Assembly: GCF_014202475.1 (NCBI RefSeq)
Contig: NZ_JACHGV010000006.1
Location: 186,001-250,000 of the forward strand
Origin: Streptomyces paradoxus
Lineage (GTDB): Bacteria; Actinomycetota; Actinomycetes; Streptomycetales; Streptomycetaceae
DNA length: 64,000 bases
Direction of reading: 5' to 3'
The notes below the pieces were generated by a model, which searched no databases, was not told the DNA's origin, and was given only the letters and a program-made list of their open reading frames with translations. Position numbers and translations under genes: made by a program. Shown here one piece after another: positions 42,181 to 50,856 of the stretch; position 1 is the first letter of the stretch, and each line of letters begins with the position of its first letter.

Positions 42181-43845
42181 ATGCGAACAACCAGACATCT
42201 CGCGGTCCCGGTCGGCCTGGGCCTTGTGGCCTGCGCCCTGACCGGGACCGCCGCTACGGCCCACGCGGCGCCAGCTGCACCCGCTTCCGGCACCGTCTAC
42301 ACCCTGACGAACGCCGCGAGCGGCCAACTGATGGACGTCGGATACGGCTCGACCGCCCCCGGCACACCCGTCGTTCAGTGGCCGTCGAAAAACGGGGCCA
42401 GCCAGCAATGGTTGCTGACCCGGACCAGCTCCGGCGCCTATACCGTCAGGAGCGCCGAAAGCGGCCTGTGTCTGGACGTTCCCGACCCGCAGAACTCCGT
42501 TCCGCAGCTCGTCCAGAACACCTGCAACGGTTCCGGCGACCAGCAATGGAAGATCGAGTCCGTCGGCGGCGGCAGCTACACCCTTGCCAACGCCGCAAGC
42601 GGCCTGCTCGTCGACAACAAAGAGTCGTTGGACAAAGAGGGCAACGAGATCATCCAGTGGCCGTCCAACGGCGGCGCCAACCAGCGCTGGACCCTCACGC
42701 CGGCCCTCACCCCGCTCACCCGGGTCGGTACCTACACCGCCGGCCTGATGTCCAACGGCCCCTCCTTCACCAATCAGAGCATCCGCATGGTCGCCCACAC
42801 CACCGTCGCAGGGTCCAAGCTCCGCGTCCGACTGAGCAACCGCTACGGCACCGCACCCCTGACCATCGACGCCGTCGACCTCGCCCAGGAAGGCAGCACC
42901 CCCGGCACCGCCGTCCCCCGCACCCACCACACCGTCACCTTCAACGGCAGCGCCTCCGTCACCATCCCCGCCGGGCAGGACGTCGCCAGCGATCCGATCC
43001 CGATGGACGTGGCCGCGAACACAGACCAGCTCGTGAGCCTCCATCTGCCGCGAACGCCCGCGGGCACCACCTGGCACGCAGAGGCACAGCAGGATGCTTG
43101 GGTCTCCACCGTCGGCAACCACGTCACCGACGACGGCCTCGGCAACTACCCGACCAGGAAATGGTCCTGGTTCTTCCTCGCAGGCCTGGACGTCATCTCC
43201 TCGACCGCCACCGGAACACTGGTGTGCGTCGGGGACTCCATCACCGACGGCGTCGGTTCCACTTGGGGCGCCAACCGCCGATGGCCCGACTACCTCGCCC
43301 AGCGCATGAACTCCGCTCCCGGCGGCCCCACCCTCGGCGTCGTGGACGCCGGCATCGGCTCCAACCGCGTACTGACAGACGTCAACGGCAACAACCCCAG
43401 CCTCCAGACCCGATTCGACCAGGACGTTCTCGGCCAGCCCAACGTCAAGAGCGTGATCCTGCTGGAGGGCGTCAACGACATCGGCGGCAACCTCGGTTCC
43501 AACGGATCGACCCCTCTGACCGCCGCGGACCTCCAGAACGGCATGCAGAAGGTGATCGACAAAGCCCACGCCGTCGGTGTGAAGATCATCGGCGGGACGA
43601 TCCTGCCCTACGAGGGCGCCGGTTACTACACGCCTGACGGCGAGAAGGTCCGCCAAGCCGTCAACCAATGGATCCGCACCAGCGGCGCCTTCGACGGCGT
43701 CATCGACTTCGACAAGGCAATGCAGGACCCCGGCAACCCTCGGGCCCTCAACGACGCCTACGACAGCGGCGACAACCTGCACCCCAACGACGCCGGCTAT
43801 CAGGCGATGGCCGACGCCGTGAACCTCGCCCTGCTCACCCCGTAG
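42181..43845 (+). CDS. Secreted SGNH/GDSL esterase with N-terminal CBM13 domain
   Basis: A 554-residue secreted enzyme. Signal peptide about 1-30; residues about 38-172 are a CBM13/ricin-type lectin with SQQWLL, DQQWKI and NQRWTL; a beta-rich spacer follows. The SGNH hydrolase domain has nucleophile Ser353 in VCVGDSITDG, block III LEGVNDIGG, and the Asp531/His534 pair in DNLHPND. Such enzymes remove acetyl or other acyl groups from polysaccharides or lipids. GGAGG precedes the ATG by eight bases. It is read in the same direction as the GH43 and GH27 genes and probably acts with them. Confidence 0.88.
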   Translation: MRTTRHLAVPVGLGLVACALTGTAATAHAAPAAPASGTVYTLTNAASGQLMDVGYGSTAPGTPVVQWPSKNGASQQWLLTRTSSGAYTVRSAESGLCLDVPDPQNSVPQLVQNTCNGSGDQQWKIESVGGGSYTLANAASGLLVDNKESLDKEGNEIIQWPSNGGANQRWTLTPALTPLTRVGTYTAGLMSNGPSFTNQSIRMVAHTTVAGSKLRVRLSNRYGTAPLTIDAVDLAQEGSTPGTAVPRTHHTVTFNGSASVTIPAGQDVASDPIPMDVAANTDQLVSLHLPRTPAGTTWHAEAQQDAWVSTVGNHVTDDGLGNYPTRKWSWFFLAGLDVISSTATGTLVCVGDSITDGVGSTWGANRRWPDYLAQRMNSAPGGPTLGVVDAGIGSNRVLTDVNGNNPSLQTRFDQDVLGQPNVKSVILLEGVNDIGGNLGSNGSTPLTAADLQNGMQKVIDKAHAVGVKIIGGTILPYEGAGYYTPDGEKVRQAVNQWIRTSGAFDGVIDFDKAMQDPGNPRALNDAYDSGDNLHPNDAGYQAMADAVNLALLTP

Positions 43846-43880
43846 CACCGTGTCAGCCTTCCCTTCCCCTGGAGAGCCGC

Positions 43881-45869
43881 ATGTCCCGTACCGCTGCACG
43901 TAGTTGGACCAGCCGCGTCATCGCCCAGGTGCTCGCCGCCGGACTCGCCGTCGCCGGCCTGGCGTCCCTCGACCGGCCGGAGACTTCGTCGCCCCTGACC
44001 GCCGAACCGGCTGCCGTGAGTACTCATCAGAACGATGTCACTCCGCCACCGATGGGCTGGGCGTCGTGGAACGGCTTCCTCAGCAGCATCGACCACAACG
44101 TGATCAAGCAGCAGGCCGATGCCCTGGCCTTCTCCGGGATGGCCGCCGCCGGATACAAATACGTCAACCTCGACGACGGCTGGTGGCAGGGCCAGCGTGA
44201 CGCGAACGGCAACATCGTCGTAGACGAGAACCTGTGGCCGGGCGGCATGAAGGCGATCGCCGACTACATCCACGGCAAGGGCCTCAAGGCCGGCATCTAC
44301 ACCGACGCGGGCAAGAACGGCTGCGGCTACTACTACCCCACCACCCGGCCCGCCGCGCCCAACACCGGTATGGAGGGCCACTACCAGCAGGACCTGGAGA
44401 CCTTCCAGCGCTGGGGCTTCGACTACGTGAAGATCGACTGGTGCGGCGGCAAGGAGGAAGGCCTGGACCAGGAGACCACGTACAAGCAGATCGCCGCCGC
44501 CAACGAGGCCGCCTCAGCGGTGACCGGCCGCAAGCTGGTGCTGTCGTTCTGCGAGTGGGGCACCGGACGGCCCTGGAACTGGGCCACGGGCTACGGCGAC
44601 CTGTGGCGCACCAGCCACGACCTCCTCCAGCCCAAGGAGTCTCCGAGCCTGACGAAGATGTACCACAACTTCGACGAGGCTCTGCAGCCCGCGGCCCAGC
44701 ACACCGGGTACTACAACGACCCCGACATGCTGACGGTCGGCGTCAACGGAATGACCGCCGCACGCAACCGGCTGCACATGAGCCTGTGGTCGATCGCCGG
44801 TGCCCCGCTGCTGGCCGGCAACAACCTGGCCACCATGAGCACGGAGACCCGTGACATCCTCACCAACCCCGAAGTCCTCGCCGTCAACCAGGACCAGCGC
44901 GGTCTGCAGGGCGTCAAGGTCGCCGAGGACACCCGGGACCTTCAGGTGTACGGCAAGGTGCTCGCCGGCACCGGCAAGCGCGCGGTGATGCTGTTCAACC
45001 GCACCGGCTCCGCCGCGAACATCACCGTCCGCTGGGCCGACCTCGGTCTGACGCCGGCGTCCGCTTCCGTGCGCAACGCCTGGACCCGCACCGACGCCGG
45101 TTCCTTCGGCACCGGCTACACCACGTCAGTCCCCGCGAACGACGCGGTCCTGCTGACCGTCTCCGGCACCGAGGCCTCCGGCTCGACCTACGAGGACACC
45201 ACCACCGCCACCACCCCGACGTTCAGCAATGTCACCGCCTCCACAGCGGGCACCAAGCTCGTCGACATCACCTACGCCAACCGCGGCAGCACCGCCCGTA
45301 AGGCCACCATCCAGGTCAACGGCCAGTACAAGTACGTCGTGGCCTTCCCGCCGACCGGCTCGGCCACCACCTACCGGACGGTCTCCGTGCTCGCGCATCT
45401 GGCCAAGGGCGCGAACACCGTGAAGTTCGCCGCGATCTCCGGCAGCACCGCACCCGACATCGACGCCCTCCGCGTCCAGGGCATCCCCGGCGCCGACGGC
45501 CTGGCCCTCGTCGGCTCCGCGTCCGACCGCTGCCTGGACATCGAGAAGAACACCTACGTCAACTCCACCCAGGCACAACTCTGGGAGTGCTCCGGCGGAC
45601 GCAACCAGACCTTCACCCACACCTCGCGCGGTGAACTCGTCGTCTACGGCAGCAAGTGCCTCGACGCCGACGCCAACGGCACCAAGGTCGTCATCGGGGA
45701 CTGCACAGGAGGCACCAGCCAGAAGTGGACGGTCAACTCCGGCGGCACCATCACCAACAACCTCTCGGGCCTGTGCCTGGACGCCTCTGGCGCGGCTACC
45801 GCCAACGGCACCCGGCTGATCCTGTGGACCTGCAACGGCCAGAGCAACCAGAAATGGACCCCCACTTGA
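43881..45869 (+). CDS. Secreted GH27 alpha-galactosidase with C-terminal carbohydrate-binding domains
   Basis: A 662-residue secreted glycosidase. The GH27 barrel begins PPPMGWASWNGFLSSIDHNV; the nucleophile is Asp186 in YVKIDWCGG, and the acid/base lies in YYNDPDML (Asp280/Asp282). LLAGNNLATMSTETRDILTN is the usual end of the barrel. A beta domain, a CBM35-like jelly roll (about 435-530) and a CBM13 lectin (about 540-662, ending SNQKWTPT) follow. It removes terminal alpha-galactose; some GH27 members act on beta-L-arabinopyranose instead, which would suit arabinogalactan. GGAG precedes the ATG. Confidence 0.9.
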   Translation: MSRTAARSWTSRVIAQVLAAGLAVAGLASLDRPETSSPLTAEPAAVSTHQNDVTPPPMGWASWNGFLSSIDHNVIKQQADALAFSGMAAAGYKYVNLDDGWWQGQRDANGNIVVDENLWPGGMKAIADYIHGKGLKAGIYTDAGKNGCGYYYPTTRPAAPNTGMEGHYQQDLETFQRWGFDYVKIDWCGGKEEGLDQETTYKQIAAANEAASAVTGRKLVLSFCEWGTGRPWNWATGYGDLWRTSHDLLQPKESPSLTKMYHNFDEALQPAAQHTGYYNDPDMLTVGVNGMTAARNRLHMSLWSIAGAPLLAGNNLATMSTETRDILTNPEVLAVNQDQRGLQGVKVAEDTRDLQVYGKVLAGTGKRAVMLFNRTGSAANITVRWADLGLTPASASVRNAWTRTDAGSFGTGYTTSVPANDAVLLTVSGTEASGSTYEDTTTATTPTFSNVTASTAGTKLVDITYANRGSTARKATIQVNGQYKYVVAFPPTGSATTYRTVSVLAHLAKGANTVKFAAISGSTAPDIDALRVQGIPGADGLALVGSASDRCLDIEKNTYVNSTQAQLWECSGGRNQTFTHTSRGELVVYGSKCLDADANGTKVVIGDCTGGTSQKWTVNSGGTITNNLSGLCLDASGAATANGTRLILWTCNGQSNQKWTPT

Positions 45870-45949
45870 CGGGACCAGTCGAAGTGACAGATGTACCCGG
45901 GACGACCGGGACGGAGGCTGAAGGCCCGATCAGAAAGGCAGGGCACTCC

Positions 45950-46555
45950 ATGCCGGACGAGGTGTCCCCTCACCCCAGTCGCCGCACCGTGGTGGCCGGT
46001 GGGCTGACCGTCGGAGTCGCCGTCGCGGCCGGTACGTACCTGTCCGCGGCGGGTGCGGAGACCGCCTCAGCCGCCGACGCGACGAGATCACTCTCCCTCA
46101 TCGTCAACGGCGAGCGCCTGAAGCTCGCCGTCGACCCGCGCAGCAGCCTCCTCGACACTCTGCGCGACGAAGTCGGCGTCACCGGCCCCAAGAAGGGGTG
46201 CAACCAGGGGGCGTGCGGAGCGTGCACCGTGCTGCTCGACGGACGGCGCGTCCTGTCGTGCCTCACCTTCGCGGTCCTGCACGACGGGCAGGAGGTCACC
46301 ACCGTCGAAGGCCTCGCCGACGGCGACCGCCTGCATCCGGTGCAGCAGGCCTTCATGGACCACGACGCGTTCCAGTGCGGCTTCTGCACCTCCGGGCAGA
46401 TCATGTCGGCTGTCGCGCTGCTCGAAGAGCAGCCGGGGATCACCGAGGACCGCATCCCCGAAGCCATGAGCGGCAACCTGTGCCGGTGCGCGGCCTACTG
46501 CAACATCAGGGACGCGATCGCGTCGGCCTCGGACACGATGGCGAAGGGGCGGTAG
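45950..46555 (+). CDS. paoA: Tat-exported [2Fe-2S] subunit of aldehyde oxidoreductase
   Basis: A 201-residue iron-sulfur protein. The N-terminus has a twin-arginine signal (SRRTVVAGGLTVGVAVAAG), as in periplasmic PaoA rather than cytosolic XdhA. The plant-type [2Fe-2S] cluster is bound by GCNQGACGACTVLLDG and LSC. The second cluster is bound by QCGFCTSGQ and NLCRCAAYC. It passes electrons from the molybdenum centre to FAD and should carry the folded complex out through Tat. It is the first gene of a four-gene operon. Confidence 0.9.
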   Translation: MPDEVSPHPSRRTVVAGGLTVGVAVAAGTYLSAAGAETASAADATRSLSLIVNGERLKLAVDPRSSLLDTLRDEVGVTGPKKGCNQGACGACTVLLDGRRVLSCLTFAVLHDGQEVTTVEGLADGDRLHPVQQAFMDHDAFQCGFCTSGQIMSAVALLEEQPGITEDRIPEAMSGNLCRCAAYCNIRDAIASASDTMAKGR

Positions 46556-46557
46556 TC

Positions 46558-47538
46558 GTGGAGCCGTTCCAGTACGTCCACGCACGCAGCGTCGGCGAGG
46601 CGGTCGGTCTCCTGGCTCGTCACCCCGGGGCAGAGGTGATCGCTGGCGCCACCGATCTGACGACCCTGATGCGCGACGGCATCCGGCGGCCGAGCCACCT
46701 CATCGACGTCAACGGGCTCGCTCTCGACGAGATCTCCGCCCTGCCGGACGGTGGGCTGCGCATCGGCGCGCTGTGCCGCAATGCCACTGACGACCAGCGG
46801 ATCGTGCGGGGCTTCCCCGCCCTCGTCGAGGCGCTGCGCTCGGGCGCGTCCCCGCAGATCCGCAACCGCGCCACGTTCGGCGGCAATCTCCTGCAGCGGG
46901 TGCGCTGCCCCTACTACCGGCAGCCCGAGTTCGCCTGCAACCGCCGCGATCCGGGCTCCGGCTGCGCGGCACTGGACGGTGACAGCAGCAGGCACGCCAT
47001 CCTGGGCACCAGCGGCTCCTGCATCGCCGTCCATCCTTCCGACTGCGCCGTCGCGCTCCAGGCACTCGACGCCGAGGTCGTCGTCCGGGGACCCCGTGGG
47101 GAGCGCCGTATCCCGATCGACGCCTTCCACCGGCTGCCTGGCCGCACACCCGAGCGTGAAGTCATGCTGCGCGACGACGAGATCATCCTCGCCGTCGAGC
47201 TGCCGGGCCGTGCCTCCTCGGCGCACTCTCACTACGTCAAGTTCCGCGAGCGCGCCTCGTATGCCTTCGCGCTGGCGTCCGCCGCCGTCGCCGTGGAGGT
47301 GCGCGGCGGCACGGTCCGCTCGGCCCGGATCGCGCTGGGTGGCGTCGCACCCAAACCCTGGCGCGCGAGGGCGGCGGAGCACGCCCTGCTCGGCCGTCCC
47401 TTCGGCAAGGACGCCATCGACGCGGCCGCCCGCGCGGCGACCAAAGGCGCGGCCCCGCGCCCCGACAACACGTACAAGGTGAGCCTGGCCCAAGCGGTCG
47501 TGCAGCGGGCCCTCACCGAACTCGGAGGTGCGCGATGA
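46558..47538 (+). CDS. paoB: FAD-binding subunit of aldehyde oxidoreductase with extra Cys cluster
   Basis: A 326-residue subunit of the molybdenum-hydroxylase FAD family. The flavin segments are EVIAGATDLTTLMRDG and IRNRATFGGNLLQR. An insertion with cysteines in RCPYYRQPEFACN, DPGSGCAAL and SGSCIAVHPSDCA is typical of members that hold an additional [4Fe-4S] cluster, as PaoB does. It has no signal of its own and would be exported bound to the Tat-bearing subunit. The GTG starts two bases after the paoA stop. Confidence 0.9.
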   Translation: MEPFQYVHARSVGEAVGLLARHPGAEVIAGATDLTTLMRDGIRRPSHLIDVNGLALDEISALPDGGLRIGALCRNATDDQRIVRGFPALVEALRSGASPQIRNRATFGGNLLQRVRCPYYRQPEFACNRRDPGSGCAALDGDSSRHAILGTSGSCIAVHPSDCAVALQALDAEVVVRGPRGERRIPIDAFHRLPGRTPEREVMLRDDEIILAVELPGRASSAHSHYVKFRERASYAFALASAAVAVEVRGGTVRSARIALGGVAPKPWRARAAEHALLGRPFGKDAIDAAARAATKGAAPRPDNTYKVSLAQAVVQRALTELGGAR

Positions 47539-49769
47539 CGTCCAGGACCGAGGTTCCCGAATCCGGGATCGGCGCGCCGGTCAACCGCGTCGAGGCGCGT
47601 GACAAGGTCACGGGATCGGCCCGTTACACCGCGGACGTGCGCTTGCGGGACATGGCGCACGCCACCGTCGTCACGAGCACGATCTCCGCGGGCAGGGTGC
47701 GCCGTATCGACACCACCCGGGCCCTGGCCGCACCCGGCGTGCTCACCGTCATCACCCACCGCGACCGGATGCCGTGGCGGAGCACCCCCGCCGACACCGG
47801 CTACCTGGAGAATCGCTTCCCGCTCGCCGACGACAAGATCACCTACTACGGGCAGCACCTCGCGATCGTCGTCGCCAAGAACCTGGAGCAGTCCCTGCAC
47901 GCGGCGTCGCTCGTGGACATCGACTACGAGGTGGACGCGTCCGTGCCCACACTCGACGAGGCAATGCCCGACGCCTACACCGCGAACGGACGCCTCATCC
48001 GCCCGCCATGGCCGCAGCACCTGGTGCTCCCGCCCGGCGCCGACCCGCAGGCGGCGCTGGCCGGCGCGGACGTGCGTACCGACTCCACCTATCGGGTGCC
48101 GCACTTCAGCCACGTGCCGCTGGAGCCGGGCGCCGTGGTCGCCGAATGGTCGGGCGGCACGCTCACGCTGCACGACTGCAGCCAGGACGTGCACGGCCAC
48201 CGGGAGGTCGTGGCCGCCGTGTTCGGGCTGCCGCCGGAACGCGTCCGGGTGCTGTCCCCGCTGGTCGGCGGGGCATTCGGCAACAAGACCGACGTGTGGG
48301 GGCACTCCCTGCTCGCCGCGCACGCGGCCAGGGTGGTCCGACGCCCCGTCAAACTCGTGCTCAGCCGCAAGCAGGTGTTCACCTCGACGGGCCACCAGCC
48401 GCCGATCGTTCAGCGCATCCGGCTCGGTGCCGGCAGGGAGGGGAGGCTCGCCGTGATACTCCACGACACGGTGAACGCGACCGAGATGCGCGGTGACCGG
48501 CCCGAGCCCGCCATCATCTCCACCGCCTCCTCCTACGCCGCGCCGGTCCTGGCCGTGGACGCGAAGATCGCGAAGGTGAACATCGGCCCGTCCATCAGCC
48601 TCCGCTCCCCCGGTGACGCCCCCGGCTCCTTCGCCCTGGAGAGCGCCATGGACGAGCTGTCCTACCGCCTCGGCATGGATCCACTGGAGCTGCGCCGCCG
48701 CAACCACCTGAACACGGACCCGCTGACGGGCAAACCGTGGAGCGCCAAGCACCTCCTCCAGGCCTGCGAGTTGGGAGCCGAGCGCTTCGGATGGGCCCGG
48801 CGCACGGCCGAGCCCCGCTCGATGCGCGAGGGCGGCGAACTGGTCGGCTACGGCATGGCCACCGCCGTACGCGGGGAAATCCCCGACCGGGCCCGGGCCG
48901 AGGTCGAGATCCGCGCCGACGGGACGGCACAGGTGCGCACCGCCACCCAGGAGATCGGCACCGGGGCCCTCACGCTGGTCGCCCAGATCACGGCGGCGGG
49001 CACGGGGGTTCCCCTGGGCAGGGTGTCCGTCCGCGCAGGCGACACCAACCTGCCCAGGACCGCGGGCAACGCCGGCTCGCGCACCACGGGCTACACCGGC
49101 TCCGCCGTCCACCTCGCGGCGGAGAAGGCCCGCCGGGCCGCCGTGCGGATGGCCGTCACCGACCCGGACTCGCCCCTGTACGGGCTGGCGGACGGCGAGG
49201 TCGAGGCGGCCGACGGGCGGCTGTTCCACCGGGACGACACCAAGCGCGGGGAGACGTATCGTGCCCTGCTTGCCCGCCACGACGGCAAGCCGGTGGTGGC
49301 CGAGGCGAGTTACACCCCCCGGACCTCCCACGCCGTGGCCACGTTCGGCGCGCACTTCACCGAGGTGCGGATCGACCCGGACCTGCCGAGGGTCCGTGTC
49401 ACCCGGCACGTGGCGGTCTTCGACGTCGGCAGGATCACCAACCACAAGGCGGCCAGGAACCAGGCCCAGGGCGGCATCGTGTTCGGTATGGGCTGGGCGC
49501 TGATGGAGAAGCTGACGCCCGATCCGGTCTCCGGCCGGTACGTCGACGCCGCGCTGACCGACTACCACATCCCGGTGAACGCCGATGTCCCCGACATCGA
49601 GGTGCTGTTCATCGACGAGCCCGACACCATCGCGCATCCGCACGGCAGCAAGGGCATGGGCGAGGTGGTCTCGGTCGGCGTCGCCGCGTCCATCGCCAAC
49701 GCCGTCCATCACGCCACCGGCAGGCGGATCACCGACCTGCCCATCACCCCCGACAAGCTGGTGGGATGA
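47535..49769 (+). CDS. paoC: Molybdenum-cofactor catalytic subunit of aldehyde oxidoreductase
   Basis: A 744-residue catalytic subunit of the xanthine-oxidase family. The N-terminal part has RVEARDKVTGSARYTADVRL. Cofactor-binding stretches include VGGAFGNKTDVWGHSLLAAH and TATQEIGTGALTLVAQI. The catalytic base is Glu710 in GSKGMGEVVSVGVAAS. It oxidises aldehydes to acids with water as oxygen source, probably outside the membrane and with a broad aromatic substrate range, as in the E. coli enzyme. Its start overlaps the paoB stop (ATGA). Confidence 0.92.
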   Translation: MTSRTEVPESGIGAPVNRVEARDKVTGSARYTADVRLRDMAHATVVTSTISAGRVRRIDTTRALAAPGVLTVITHRDRMPWRSTPADTGYLENRFPLADDKITYYGQHLAIVVAKNLEQSLHAASLVDIDYEVDASVPTLDEAMPDAYTANGRLIRPPWPQHLVLPPGADPQAALAGADVRTDSTYRVPHFSHVPLEPGAVVAEWSGGTLTLHDCSQDVHGHREVVAAVFGLPPERVRVLSPLVGGAFGNKTDVWGHSLLAAHAARVVRRPVKLVLSRKQVFTSTGHQPPIVQRIRLGAGREGRLAVILHDTVNATEMRGDRPEPAIISTASSYAAPVLAVDAKIAKVNIGPSISLRSPGDAPGSFALESAMDELSYRLGMDPLELRRRNHLNTDPLTGKPWSAKHLLQACELGAERFGWARRTAEPRSMREGGELVGYGMATAVRGEIPDRARAEVEIRADGTAQVRTATQEIGTGALTLVAQITAAGTGVPLGRVSVRAGDTNLPRTAGNAGSRTTGYTGSAVHLAAEKARRAAVRMAVTDPDSPLYGLADGEVEAADGRLFHRDDTKRGETYRALLARHDGKPVVAEASYTPRTSHAVATFGAHFTEVRIDPDLPRVRVTRHVAVFDVGRITNHKAARNQAQGGIVFGMGWALMEKLTPDPVSGRYVDAALTDYHIPVNADVPDIEVLFIDEPDTIAHPHGSKGMGEVVSVGVAASIANAVHHATGRRITDLPITPDKLVG

Positions 49770-49773
49770 CGTC

Positions 49774-50856
49774 ATGCGCGACATTCTTCCGCAGCTGGCG
49801 GGGTGGTGGGCCGAGTCCCGGCCGTTCGCCCTGGCCACCCTCGTCGACGCGGCCGGCAGCACACCCTTCCCCGTGGGCACGGCGATGGCCGTCGACGGCG
49901 CGGGCGCGGCGCTCGGCGCGATCAGCGGCGGCTGCGTCGACGCCGACGTCGCCGCGACGGCGCAGGAGGTGCTGCGCGACGGCCGCCCCGTGCTGCGCCG
50001 CTATGGCCCCGCCGGACCCGCCAGTGGACCGTTCGACGTCGGTCTGACCTGCGGAGGCACGGTCACGGTTTGGATCGAGCCGGTGCCGCCGGACAGCGCT
50101 TGGTGGCTGCCCGTCCTGGCCACGGCGGTCGAGGCCGGGCGCCCCGCCGCGCACGCCATACGGCTGCGCGGCGCCGGCTCCCGGCACCTGGTCGTGCTGC
50201 CCGACGGCGGCCGGGAGGGCAGCCTCGGCGCGGGCGAGGTGGACCGCGATGCCGAGGCGGCGGCGCGGAGCCTGCTGCCCGAGGGCGGCACCGCGGTTCT
50301 CGTCTCCGGTCCGCAACCGGACGTCTTCGTCGCCGCACATGCCTCCCCGCCGCGGCTGGCGATCGTCACGTGGACGCCGGTGGCCGGGCCCCTGGCCCGG
50401 ATCGGCGGCGAACTCGGCTACCGGCCGATCGTCCTGGAGCACCGCCCGGTCTTCGCGGCGCAGGCACGGGACGCCGGTGTGGAGGTGCTTCCCGGACTGC
50501 CGCAGACGGGGCTGCATACCCTGCGCGGCGAAGGCGCGCTCGACGGCCGCTCCGCCGTCGTGGTGCTCACGCACGATGCGCGGGTCGACGTTCCGGCGCT
50601 GCTGGAAGCCACCGAGGCGGGCGTCGGGTACCTGGGCGCGATCGGCTCGGCGGCGACGGTCCGTGACCGGGACGCACGACTGCGCGACGCCGGACTCGGC
50701 GAGGCGGGGCGCGCCGCGATCCACTCGCCGATCGGCCTGCCCCTCGGTGGCCGCACCCCGGCCGAGGTGGCCACGGCGATCGCGGCCCAACTCGTCGCCG
50801 TACGGGTCAGCCAACCGCATCCAGGTCCGCGTCGCGCAGTTGGGAGCGGCTGCTGA
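49774..50856 (+). CDS. paoD: XdhC/PaoD-type molybdenum cofactor maturation chaperone
   Basis: A 360-residue XdhC-family protein. The N-terminal XdhC/CoxI domain has FALATLVDAAGSTPFPVGTA and GAISGGCVDADVAATAQEVL. The C-terminal Rossmann-like half has VVVLTHDARVDVPALLEATE and VGYLGAIGSAATV. Such proteins bind the molybdenum cofactor, help its modification and insert it into the catalytic subunit before export. It is the last gene of the operon, four bases after paoC. Its final 50 bases overlap the tail of the converging regulator gene. Confidence 0.88.
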   Translation: MRDILPQLAGWWAESRPFALATLVDAAGSTPFPVGTAMAVDGAGAALGAISGGCVDADVAATAQEVLRDGRPVLRRYGPAGPASGPFDVGLTCGGTVTVWIEPVPPDSAWWLPVLATAVEAGRPAAHAIRLRGAGSRHLVVLPDGGREGSLGAGEVDRDAEAAARSLLPEGGTAVLVSGPQPDVFVAAHASPPRLAIVTWTPVAGPLARIGGELGYRPIVLEHRPVFAAQARDAGVEVLPGLPQTGLHTLRGEGALDGRSAVVVLTHDARVDVPALLEATEAGVGYLGAIGSAATVRDRDARLRDAGLGEAGRAAIHSPIGLPLGGRTPAEVATAIAAQLVAVRVSQPHPGPRRAVGSGC

